A DNA stretch of 64,000 nucleotides from Lytechinus pictus. Lineage: Eukaryota > Echinodermata > Echinoidea > Temnopleuroida > Toxopneustidae. A model generated the notes under the pieces. It made no database searches and was not told the origin of the DNA. It saw nothing but the letters and a program-made list of their open reading frames with translations. The stretch covers positions 62,023,920-62,087,919 of the forward strand of contig NC_087247.1 in assembly GCF_037042905.1 (NCBI RefSeq), given 5' to 3'. Positions 31,465 through 43,700 of the stretch are shown here, one piece after another. How positions within the stretch are numbered: the stretch's first letter is position 1; each line of letters starts with the position of its first letter. Both the position numbers and the translations under genes were made by a program.

Positions 31465-32837
31465 TGTAGGCCTATTCTAGTTCTAATTAATGTGAGAAGG
31501 AGAGAGCTATTTGAACATACCTTAGAGTTTGGTGTGCCACAAGGATCTGTGGTTGGCCCAGGAATGTTTACATACTATACCTATCCACTTGGTAAAATAA
31601 TCGAGAGTCACAACCTAAAATACCATATCTATGCAGATGACACTCAAATTTATATTGAATTCGATCCAAAAATACCTGGTGACACTGTCATTGCATTGCA
31701 TAAGCTTCAAGTATGTATTAGAAAATTACAATCATGGATGTCTGTCAATAAACTGAAGTTAAATGAGGAAAAAACAGAGTTCTTTATAGCAGCTTCTACC
31801 CATAATATGAATTATCTTAATAATGTTTCCTTGGATGTTTGTGGTACACAAATAAAGCCTTCCAATTCTGTTCGTAATCTTGGTGTCTATTTTGATAATA
31901 ACATGATTATGTCAAATCATGTTTGCTCTCTTGCACGCTCCTTGAATTTTAATTTGTACAATATTGGACGCATACGTCGCTATATCGATAAAAATACGTG
32001 TAATCATGTAGTTAGATCACTTGTTCTCTCACGTCTTGACTACTGTAATTCACTCCTATACAGCATTACTGTAAAAGACATGAAAAAATTGCAGACCATT
32101 CAAAATAGATCAGCTAGACTTATTTTTAAGGTAAATCGTAGGGAACATACTTCACCATTATTACTGCAGTTGCATTGGCTTCCAGTTTCTGAACGCATTG
32201 TTTTCAAGATTCTTACTCTTGTTTTTAAAGCACGTATGGGGGAAGCTCCTGGTTATCTATCAGACATAATCAGTAATTATATTCATATGGGCAATACTAG
32301 ATTCCTTAGATCACATGCTGACCAATACCTCCTTAAACACAGAAGAAGTTTTAGTTCATATGGTGATAAAGCATTTGCTAATTTCGTGCCTAAATTATGG
32401 AATAAACTGCCTGTAACACTAAGATCTGCTGACAAGTTTAAAACTTTTAAATCTCTGCTTAAAACACATTTATTTGCTCATTGATTTTGTTTCTCCTTAT
32501 ATGATCTTTTTGGTGTAACTATTGGTTTAAAGATTTATGTTTAGTTCTCTCGTAAGTTAGTTTTTGTTAGGGTTTAGCTTAGGCCTGGTGTTTTTAGAGC
32601 CCTTGTGAGTTATGAACCTGCCGGGTTGCCTTCTGGGCAAGTTCCTTAAACTGCGGGTGAACAGGGCATAAAGATCAGGCATCAGTCCCCGTAGATAGAT
32701 ATTTTTAAGTGCTTTTTGATGTAATTTCCATTATTTGTATTATTAGTTATTCATTAATTGTAAAGCGCTTTGATCATATTTTTGGTAAAGCGCTATATAA
32801 GTACCTGTTATGTATGTATGTATGTATGTATGTATAT
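31465..32837 (+). mobile_element. L2-type LINE, 5'-truncated, ORF2 RT C-terminal half intact
   Basis: The frame is open from 31378 to TAA at 32484, but LINE similarity begins only about 31465 (LVLINVRR…LEFGVPQGS). RT motifs: GVPQGSVVGP, the catalytic YADD at 31630-31641, LNEEKTEF, RNLGVYFD and SRLDYCNSLLY. The C-terminal signature is LQLHWLPV and FKSLLKTHLF. The 3' UTR ends 'aaagcgctatataagtacct' and a (TATG)n tail at 32809-32834. No stop or frameshift in about 340 codons, so the insertion is fairly young. The Met at 31378 lies in R1 sequence and is not a true start. Confidence 0.9.
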
Positions 32838-33283
32838 GTCATAAATATTATCAACATGTAGTCACTGTCAGACCTTTAGCTCAGTATGCTTCCTCATTGC
32901 AATGGGCAAATTTATTCTAACATTAGCTGTTTTGTTCCTTTTACCTAGTGTATTCAATTATAGATTATGACCGTTGTGGTTAAATAATTGGGCCTACTCA
33001 TTCAATAATTATTTAAATTCTACTGTGTGTATAAATTGTTGACAATAGCTGAGTTCAAAGAGGATGTAGAGGGGCAATAAGTCTTGAATACTATTCCAAA
33101 CATTGAGGTAAATCAAGGTAAATGTGTAGTTACAAACTGAGCATTTAAAAAAAATTACTATGTTATATTATAAACAATATGTTATCATATTATGTATTGA
33201 TTTTGTTATTTATAGTTTATTTACTTATCCATTTTGGTTTTGTTTGTTGATTTGTTTGTTTATTTATTTTTCACTCTATTGTT
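32838..33283. other. AT-rich non-coding DNA
   Basis: Nothing is recognised beyond T-rich runs. Confidence 0.5.
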
Positions 33284-33767
33284 TAAGCCCCTGTTCCACT
33301 ATGCCGATTTTGCTACGATTTGGCAAACCTTCAGATCGGGGAAAAATTAACCCTTTTACAGGCAGTCAGCAAAAAATAATTTGTGGTAATAAAAAATTTC
33401 CAAGGGAACGGGGGATCAATTATGTCTGCATGCCGCTGTTATTACATCAGGAAAGACCTGATTGTGCTCATCGCACGACTGCGCGCTGTGTTGCCTACGC
33501 TTTTCCCTCTTCCTCTACGATTAAAATGGTTGTTTTCTGATTGGCAAGATGGGCATGAAATTTTGAACATGTTCAACATTTTTTGCTGATCAAACTGATC
33601 TGAATAAATGCCCGCTATTACCTCGTCCTCACAATGTTGCTATTACGCTGCTCCCGATTTCAACCAAGATCCTATCCTTCCCTCTGCTGATCTAATTAAC
33701 GGGATGGATCAGGCTTTCAGATCATGATAGTAGAATGGATCCTTTAGGAATCTAACTGATATTACAA
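33284..33767. mobile_element. Degenerate inverted-repeat element
   Basis: Ends are weakly complementary (left TTCcACTATgccGAT; right reversed TTCtACTATcatGAT). The interior is richer in CG and shares the 14-bp palindrome TTGAACATGTTCAA (33563-33576) and the 'tacgctgct.ccg.tt.c' wording with the transposon at 1395-3113. A distant relative is possible. Confidence 0.4.
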
Positions 33768-34324
33768 GTGCCAAAATAGTCAAGCAGAGGAAGTTGAAAT
33801 CTAGTGATGAAGTGGAATATTCTTTCTCAGGAAGTCATAGACCCCCCCTTAATAAAAAAGTAGATATATTAATGAATAAAAAATAAAGAAATGAGAGAAA
33901 TAAAATACTAAATAAAGAAATAGAATTAAATTAATAAATAAATAAAAAGGAAATGATAAAAATAGATATAATAAATAAAATTAGATATTGCCAGATCTTT
34001 TATCACATTATGTTTCATAGATTAAATGAAAGAAAAGGTTCTAGGAAAGAAGAGAGGGAGAGAGGGGGGGATTAAGGGGTTCCTGAGCTAATTTTTTATG
34101 TAAGGGGTAGGTTATGGTCTCATATTTAAGCACAAGTTAGCACGAGTTAGTGATTTGATATTGATAATCTGAGTTCATTTCATTGCTAATGGTTAATATT
34201 TTTATCAAAGACACTTGAAGTAAGATTAAGAATATTTTGTTTAAGTGAATACAATTTCTTAAATTTAGCTATTGCAGATATTCTCTGTTAATAAGAAAGA
34301 TAAATATCTGATTTGAAGGGCATC

Positions 34325-34472
34325 TGTACCCAATCATCTCACCTGGGTAGAGAGCAGCACAATTCAAATGAATTTCTTGCTGGAGAATAAACATTGTCTT
34401 GGGTAGGAATCAAACCCATGATCCACAAAGTGTGAGAGTCATAACCACTTCACCATGATACTTCCACTGAAT
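34325..34472 (-). mobile_element. tRNA-derived SINE, antisense, partial
   Basis: On the minus strand: an A-box-like 'atcatggtgaagtggttatg', a B-box-like 'gggtttgattcctaccc', then 'ccagcaagaaattc' and 'ctacccaggtgagatgattg', matching the start of the SINE at 26566. 3' part missing. Confidence 0.75.
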
Positions 34473-36489
34473 CTCTGAAATATATCTCTTGATTGAAAGC
34501 ATATATGTTTTTTTTTTCTAGAATGCATATAATGCTTTAAGAAGGGATATGGTAGAGAGACAGAGTATGCATGAAATCAATTTCCGTTCCTTGAAATAGC
34601 TGTGCATGCATGAAGGCTTCAAAACACAGTAGATATGAACAGCTTGCTTGAGGCACAAATGTGATTCACCCAAGCATCATCATCATGGTATACATTATTA
34701 AGAGTATAGAAGAGAGAGAAAGAGAGGGTGTGGGTGGGGTGATGATTCATGTACAGGAAAAGAGAAAGAGAGGTGTGCTCAAAGAGTAAAGGATGGAAGT
34801 AACAACAAGAAAATCAGTTAAGAAGTAAGAAGGATGGAATTTTGTCATAGAAGTAGTAATAAGATATTGATAATAATAAGAATTTAATAAAACAAGACAA
34901 CAAATAAGGAAAACTAAGAAGGGATAGAAGATCAAAGATAAGTAATGGTATATTTCATCACTAAAAGGGAGATTATTGTATGACACAAGTCTACTTGCTT
35001 TGAACAACAGCATGCATACCAGATTCAAGGTTGGTGGAAGCCTCAAATTCTGCAATGTGTCATGAAGTTTTCTTTCAATTAATTTTGAGTGGATTAAAGA
35101 GATGGTTAAAAATAAAACCCTGATTAGAATTATTTATTTAGAGATAGAGAGAGAGAAAGAAAGAGAGAGCGATGAAGATGGAGTTAGGGATGAGTGAGCA
35201 TAAATACAGACTCCAGCTTGGGGGAAAGAATGAAATGCTGTTAGCAAATGAAATAGAGCTCTGATGCTTTCCAGGCATTTGCAGTATTCTTGATATTAGT
35301 TCTCTCTGAATAGTAATGGTCCCTTAGGGGTACTGTACTACCCCTTGATCATACCAGCCCAGTGGCACCTTTCCGGACATTTTTTCCTGATGGTTTCACC
35401 TTTTTTAACATATTTTTCTTATATCTTTGTGCATTTAATGGAAGTGGGCATGGTTCCCATTTTTCAAAGATTATCCTTGTCAGTATTTCAAAACTTTGTT
35501 TTCAAAAAGTTCATGTGAGTCTTAAAACTTTACTGAATAAGTGATAATTTTTTTATTCCATTGACATTCATGATTACATATGGCATTTCATTTTCAAACA
35601 GCTTTGAAGTGATAAAAAGTCAATAGTAAAAAAAAAAAAAACACAGCATTATTCTCTCATTTGGATTTGATAATGCATGCTATTAGATTTTCAAAGATGA
35701 CATGGGTTTTGTCTGAGGACTGTATTATAACATCTATAGTGTACATGTACCTTGCTCATTTTCATTTAAGAATATGAATGTGATACCATTGGTATTTGAA
35801 GTCTTGACTTGCTTATATCATTTCATTTTATGAATAAATTTTCCTTTATGTTTTAATGATGGAAGGCTGATTTTGTTAATAGCTATGAAGCTGTTGATTG
35901 CAAAAAAGGATACTTTTTGAAAGCATATAGCATTAAAGGGCAAATAAGTTATTGACTTTAACTGCCTACATCCAAGGTATAAAAGCTAACTGCAAAGCAT
36001 AAACGTGATGCAAAACATAAACATGTAGTTTAATTTTATCTTAGTACTCATCATCCTCCCTAAAATCACCACTGAAATAAACACTAATGTGTTGTTTTGT
36101 TCATTGAACATGCCTTTGAATGAAGATATGGAGACATGTAACAAATTGTAAAAGGATAATTGAATCAATAACTGAAGAGTAACATAGGGGTGAGGATTGT
36201 ACTTCTTGATCAAGGCACGTCTTCTAGTTTGTTCTTTAGAGTTTGAGTCAATGTCTCCTTGCATGTTAGAGATAGAGTCCACAAGATGAGAGACTGACAC
36301 GTGTGCAGAGATGGATGGAGGATTGATGATGAAGCAACAATTAGAGTACTATTCATGCCTCTAGCTATACCCTCTTTTTCATGCCTATCTCACATGCATT
36401 CTCAAGTGCTCTCAAATTATCTCCAATCAATAAATACGGAGACAACTTTTAATATTTCATCCCATCACTCACATAATCAGATTCAAGGG

Positions 36490-36605
36490 TAGAAATGTGC
36501 AAATTTGCCCTGAAATCACACGTGGCTTCTCTACAAATTGCTGTGATGGAATTTGAACCCCAATTACGGCATAGCAATGGTGTTCTCCTCTGCTCCAACA
36601 CATCT
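36490..36605 (-). mobile_element. Possible old SINE head, antisense
   Basis: The minus strand shows 'ttggggttcaaattccatca', a decayed B box. The A box is not convincing. Confidence 0.25.
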
Positions 36606-39335
36606 CTTCTTTCAAGGAAATGTTCCGTTGTGTTTACATACTGTCTGATGTTACCCAATACTCGTTTACGCCAAAAGGTATCGCAGCTGTGTATATCACT
36701 CATCAAAATGTTGGAAAACATTCCCTCATCGTGCTTCAGATAATTAAAACTTGCATGCTTTTATCTCTCTTGCAAAACTCTTAAATCTTGCCTTTAGGTT
36801 CTATCAGGGTGTACTATTTCAAGTTCAGTAAGCTCTCCTACAGTCAATTTATGGTGTTTCATTACCACTTGTGGATTTTTATGTTCAGTGTAGTCCAAGA
36901 AAATTTTCAAAATTATTAACATTAAGAACATTACCCCTGTGAAGTTTTTACAAAGTGAATTTCCATGATGATGAATGAATTTATGATGCAACCTTTTCAT
37001 TTTGGTTGTATTAAACTCAAATTGTTCTCAGTATGTGCAGTTAAAAAGTATATGAAGTGTCATGTTTTTGTGTATAGCCATAATATCCATAAGGATCAGG
37101 GGATGTTTCACAAAAAGCCAAGTATGACTTAACTTGCATTCAAATCCCATTTGCAGTGTTGTACATCACTGCCTCAAACAATACTCTGTATTTATCAAGA
37201 AGATTAGACTTTTAAAAAATGGTGCATGGTGGCACTTACGATTGACTTTATATTTTACACTTTATAAGACCTCCCCCGATGAACCAATTAATAACTACAA
37301 TAATTACTTATACATTAGATTTCACAATCTATCAGTGTTATGTGTGGATTTTGCAACCACTTTATTATCTTTGAAAATAATTTAAAAAGAAATAGAAAAA
37401 ACCAGGGCCATCATCGCTATATACCTTATTACTCTTAGGAATAAGAAACTAGAAAAATAGAAAAGCTCACAGAAATCTTATTAATTCTTTCATCCATTAT
37501 CCATGTTGACTTTAAACTTGAGGGAAAAAGATGGTAAACTACCATAGTAAGAAAGGGAATAAGACAAATACAAATCTCACTAATTGCAAGTAACCATTCC
37601 AACTCAGAGTCTGTTGATTGTGAGAGTAGATCATCTGTCAAACTAATTCTGTCATATTTTTGACAGATGATGCTTTTACCTAAACCAAAGTGATGATGGT
37701 CTGACCCAACTGCTCTCTAAAGAGATGTAAAATATAGGATTTCCTGTCAAAAAGGTCATCATCCATAGTAAACTTGAAGGACTGATGCAGTGTATCATTC
37801 ATGTGAACAGAATATGTCACATTTGACGTGCTTTATAGATTACCAAGTATATGAAATAGGTTTGTTTTCTTGTTTGGATAGAAGATGTGGCATTTCCATT
37901 TCTTTGGAGACATATGCTTTTAAGGGTATTATAATGAAGAAAAAAATTCCTCTACTTTTGATATGAAGTTCATGTATTTCTTATAAAGTTATTCTACACA
38001 AAAACAAATTATACAGAAAATAAATACATAAAAAAGAATAGATTTGTTTTCATTTTCAGTGAGATTAATGGAACTAAGAATAATATGGATAAAAGCAAAA
38101 CGTGCTAGTAGGATAATAAAGACATGTAACTAATGGAGGAATTTATGAGATTTAATTTTTATGTTTATAAAAAAGCGATGGGGTGTTGTAATTAATGGAA
38201 AACTTGAATGTTTGCAAGAAAACTTGAAGTATGAAGCAAATTTGATTGCTTGCTGTTATATTTTGTTTCTTATGAAAAAAATCAAAAAATTGGTTTGTTA
38301 CTAGATTGTAGTTTATTGCTTACTATTTATACTAATAGATAAAGGGGTTAATAGTCAACTGACATTATGGTATCTATCATGGTATCACTATGATATTTGT
38401 ATTTTTTAGCTCTTGCCTAATTTGGTCACCATAATTTTTTATTCTGAAGTGCTGTAAAAATTTAAATACATGGTGATGGAAGAATAATACCTTTCTCCAT
38501 AAGGTATGATGAAGTCTACACATTACGCTGATGATGAATGATTCAGTACCCCCTCTATGGCAGATACGACTACATTGTCATATGAGGCAAACACATTGGC
38601 AAATCAAACAATTCTGGACAGGCTACATCATTAAAAATACTTGCTTTTGATTAGGGCACATAATACTTACTTCATTGGTGACTATGACATTGTATATAGC
38701 AAAACCTAAAGGTCATGTTTTCCATAATTAACATAATTTCTTGATGTAATATATATTTAACGAGTCAATAGTCCCACAGTATATTTGGGAGAAAAAGAAT
38801 ATCACAAATGAGTTTTAATGACATGCATTGCTATGTAGAAATATGTGATTTTTTTTCTCCATTATTACAAATACAAAAAAGTTTTAAAACAATTTGCACA
38901 GAATAGAAATAAACTAATCATATTAAATAACTGCTAAAGTGGATGAAATCCTGTAGCTCTTCATCATATGTCGTATTGAAACTTATTCTAGCAACATGCT
39001 GTGTATTACTTGATAGTAAGATAAACAATCTTTTTGCAGCTCATTGAGTATGCACTATGCTAATGACACTGCTCAGTAATAAGTGAGTAACTGATAAAAA
39101 AGAATGAATAAAAACACAAAGACTGACAAATTTGAAACAAGTTCACATCTTAAGAAGATATAAACTCTCTGCTAGTTTTGGAGTAAACTCTTAAAAAAAG
39201 AGAACTATGAAAAGATCAAGTGAATAAAGATATAGAATATGGAAAGGGGCACAGATGACAATGTATTCAATGAGTGATTCTCAAAATAAAGATGGGGGAT
39301 GCTCCCCTCCACCCCTTCTGGATCTGTCACAGGGG

Positions 39336-40792
39336 CTTAAGGCCTGGTCCCATCGGCTGATGGACACAAAATGTATGCATGCAAAACTTAGGGGGTGGCT
39401 CCATCCATTTTCATCTGCTCCAGAAATTGACAAAATTTCGAAAATTTGTGAAAACAAAACAGAATAAAACAGACGTGGATAGTGTGTAGCAGGGATTTTA
39501 AATGGATGTTCATCAGAAGCATAGACGAAAGCGGATGGAAAGTGGAGTTACCGGACGTTTTAATATTTTATATACAAGTCAAGATGTATACACTTACATC
39601 CTTTCTATTTTTATGTGCTATCAATGATGTACAAACATTCCATGTACCTTTTCTTTCCTTCCTCTTTTCATTTTCAGCTGCAGTAGATGTGAGTTGCAAG
39701 GATGTAATGCCCAGAGGAAGCAAAGAGGATACAGCGGATGTTTAACGGATGATAACGTGCGTAGAACATTTGTTGCTCGTATATGTTGCGGATTTATGTC
39801 ATACACGGTGGATAGTTCATCCCTTCTAAAAGTTTTGTGCAGCTCAAAAATGCTCGCGTTGATGAAATCACAGTGGGTGGATGCTCAATGGATAGAGTGT
39901 ATGAAACATGTATGCAATCGGTACACAATGGATGCATAATGCTGCTATTACACTTGCACAATTTTGGGGCCTGAATGGTTTACGATTAGTTCATGCATCG
40001 AATCCTGCCATGTTCAATTCTGTGAAGTGTGCGGGCCAGTGGGGAACAATGCATGAAGTGTTGTGCCAAAATTGTAAAATTTTGAAAATCCTGGCGCAAC
40101 AAATTTTGGGAATTATTTGCGTGAACTATTTGTAAACTGTGTTTAACCTTGTTTGGCCAAGTTGTGCTATGGCATGAGTGGCACGCATTTCATGACTAGT
40201 TCACAACTAATTTGTGACTAGTTTACGACTAGTTTGTGACTAGTTCACAATAGTTTGCGCATAGTTCAAGCTCACCTACAAATTGCTGGTGTACGTATGC
40301 GCAGTTTGGCTATAATGAACAGCAATTCATGGAGTTTGATTTTTTTATGCTCCAATGAATAATGATAAATTGAATGACGTGACAGTGTGCAAACTATTTG
40401 TAAATGCTGCGTGAACATGTCGTGCCTATCCGTAAGCTTGTCGTAAACTAGTCAGGACTGTGGCACAAAACATTTATGCATTTCGTGCCCTGCAATGTTG
40501 CGAACAGGTACAATAAAATCATGGCACTGCAGGCAACCCAAAATCGTGCAAGTGTAATAGCAGCATATCTTTTTTCAACAGATGGCAAGATTTTTTTAAT
40601 GTTCGACATCCTGGTGTGACTCAAAACTTTTGTGCGGATGATATCACAGTGGACGGATGCTCGATGGACAGAGCATGTGAAATACGTATGCAGTGAGTAC
40701 CCAACGGATGCATAGTGTTTTCCAATGCATGGCAAACAAAATTAATGTATTACATCCTCTTTGCATCCGTATGAAAATGCAGTGGTACCAGA
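39336..40792. mobile_element. Outer degenerate repeat with CGGATG-rich text, split by an inner MITE
   Basis: The edges 'ctggtcccat' and 'tggtaccag' are weakly complementary. A 78-bp segment occurs directly repeated at 39861-39938 and 40637-40714 (about 80% identical), one on each side of the inner element. The word (a)cggatg recurs about eight times. No coding potential. Confidence 0.4.
39940..40567. mobile_element. MITE with TGCTGCTATTACACTTGCAC ends
   Basis: The left end TGCTGCTATTACACTTGCAC and right end form an inverted repeat of about 30 bp (GTGCAAGTGTAATAGCAGCA), with similarity continuing through ATTTTGGG. Target duplication is ambiguous (TA possible). The interior has a tandem block at about 40192-40262 built from GACTAGTTCACAA/TTTGTGACTAG words, and scattered 'tttacga.tagtt' copies. 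Confidence 0.8.
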
Positions 40793-43700
40793 TTTTATAT
40801 TCAAATTCTCAAGAAAGCATATCAAGACGAGCAAAATTTTCCCCTAAATTAAAAAAAAATCATTGTGAGCGCATAACGATCATTCAGTGACTCTAGGATT
40901 GGAGCTTCTTTGACAATACAGCAAAATTAGACATCTGCATATGTTAAAGGTTTGGGGAAGCTTTTGATTTTGAGATAATGATATACAAAGGAATTTATTT
41001 TTGAAGGGATAAATTAGATTAATCATATCAAAAAATCATTTTGGCTTTTAATGATGAAATTATTATTAGAGCTAAAATAATATAGATTGTGACTGGTCAT
41101 TCAACTAGAAATGTAGTGCATGTTGCTCTCTCTTGAAGATGATGTCGCAAACTATAATACAAGCAAACCTAAGGCTATAGCAATGCCAAATGATAAATCA
41201 AATACCTCCATTCAATTTCCATCCCATCTTCCACAGTGTTCAAAATGGATTAGAGGTGCTAGGAGAGTAATTATCCAGCCATCAATATTTATTAGAGAGA
41301 GTGAATGCATATTTGCATTGGATCCCAATTCCCATAGAGAACAAAGTTGTTTTGCAGGAGCAAGAAAATTGGTTTAGAAGAAAAGGGGCTAAAAGAAGGT
41401 ACTTCTAATTCAAATCATATCAACATTTTAAAAATCATTGAAATAGAAGCTGTGAAGACTCACTATTGGTAGCAAGGGTTTTTGAAAAAAAATTGGGAGG
41501 GAGATTAATGAAAAAAATTGTTTCTTGAAAAGAATTGGTGAGATATACACTTGTATAAAGTAAGTAGAATTAGCTAATAACAATGGTATATGCAACATGA
41601 TATATTCAGTGTATGTTTTTAACTTCGTCTGGTATTCATTTTATGCCGACTCAAAGAGCACCCTATTCATGTGATGAACTTTCCTTACTTATTGCTAAAT
41701 CTTTCAGTATGATTGTCATAAATTGTGGAATATTGCTATTCACTTTCACAATTATTTTGTTATCTGCACCTGATTTGATAGATCAACTATTAAGAGATGA
41801 GAGAGACCATAAATATTACATAAGAGGAAATGAATGTGAAATGGTAGGCATAGAGATCAGCTTAATTGTGTCAGTAATGAGATTTCCGATGCAGGTATTG
41901 ACTGGAATATGGGATGATATTAGAGCACATTTGATGTAATTAGCAAACGGAAAATCCAATAGCGGTGTATAAAAGAGAGAGAGGGGAAAGAGATTGAGAG
42001 AGACAGTGAAAAGGGAGCAAATATTCAGGGATGTCTGTATTCATTATGTTCACCTCCCTAAACATGAACTAGAGAGTTCATTGCCCACTCAGCCAGTTTG
42101 AGAGATGAAAAGACTGATGGTGGGTGGTAGCTTGCTAAATAGGGAATGCTGGCGGTATCGGGTGCTGACTTTCAAATTGATACACCTCTCTCGATAAGTG
42201 TTTGTTTCAAGCAGTCTTAGAATGTGATGGTACATGTTGAAGTGAGGGGGTATGACAGGAGAAAATTTTGATTAAAAAAAAAAAAACAATTATATTAAAT
42301 CGTATTTAGGAAAGTGCAACTTATGAAATGAAGGGAAATCACAACAAGACTATCTGGATTTATATTGTACTCGACTATATTGTGCTTTCTGAATTGTGTT
42401 CCTAAAGATCTGATAACATCTTCTCTATATCTTCCATAACATCAGATTTGGCAAATAGAATTTGCAGCTAATGTCAACAGCATACTAAGCAACCTACCTT
42501 TCATCAAGTTTTTAAAATAAATTTGTAAGCCTTGATAATGATATGAACATTTACATTTGGAAATTTGTATTGTAAAAATTTCTGGATTATAGTTCACACT
42601 TTGGTCAAGACTATTAAGACCTTCTAAAGGTGTCCTTATGCACACATTTAGGTATACGACCAAGATTTAATTCTGGCTTATCAGTAATTTCTTTATGGAT
42701 ATGAACTTCTATCTCTTTTCATCTCCTCTTGAAACTTTTTTTTGTACATCAACCACACCTGTATTAAGAAACCTGCCTTGAGTTGTATGGTATGTACATG
42801 CTTTCTTCAATTCATATTTTCACCACATCTTTATAGTAGATCTATTATGGTACTTGATAGAAGTGTAAATTTCAAAATGAAATTTTGATGTGAGATAATT
42901 TTATTGTGATGGATTAGGCAGTATGCAAGATGAGCTTCTTTGGGATATTGTCATGTACACATCACCTTCCATGAATATGTGCTGCAAAATAATGATATCA
43001 ATGGTATAAATATACAAAGGGCGCATACCATCCAAAGCTCAGTAACAGTACAAAAGATTTTGAAATCATACATCTGATTCATATGTCATATATTTGATTT
43101 AGAACTCTATTTTGTATACATTCTGTTTGTCCATTGTAATTTTTAGGTCAATGGGGAATACATTTTGGAATAAAACTATATTTTAAGCTTTCATATCTAA
43201 TGTTAGAAATACTTAATCCTCTTAGATTTGTCTGCCTCATTTGATGTATTAAACTCAGGTTAAATAACAGCCTCAAGATTGTAATTGATTAATTGCTTGT
43301 TTCTTTTCTGAATTTATTTCAAAAATTTATTTACTATTATTTTGATATCAAGATTGGAATGATAATAATAATGGAAAAATTGTCTTACAAACATGTTTGT
43401 ATGCATGCATTGCATGATAAAAAAAAGTCAGGATAGGTTTTAGTGAACCAATGAGAGAAAACAACATAATAATGGCATGAAAAAGAAATCAAACAAAATA
43501 CCAAGTTACCTAAAGATTAGAGAAATTAGGAGAAAGAGAGAATGGGATGGGGAGAGGCAGAACAAATAAGAAAAAGGACAGAGTCAGGAATAGGAAGAAC
43601 TGGAGACAGAAAGGATTGATAAAGACATGAGTAAGAAAGGAAGGGGTACAATAAATACAGGTGTGCTTAGAAATGTGTCAAATTAATCTCATCCCACTAA

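Larger units (their letters stand above)
33768..39335. other. AT-rich non-coding DNA with purine tracts
   Basis: No gene is recognised. Purine-rich stretches at about 33840-34080, 34706-34770 and 35140-35195. One antisense SINE, listed separately. Confidence 0.5.

Noticed and set aside
41613..41939. 108-codon frame with a hydrophobic stretch
   Set aside because: No recognisable family, AT-rich codon choice, no promoter or splice context; likely chance.
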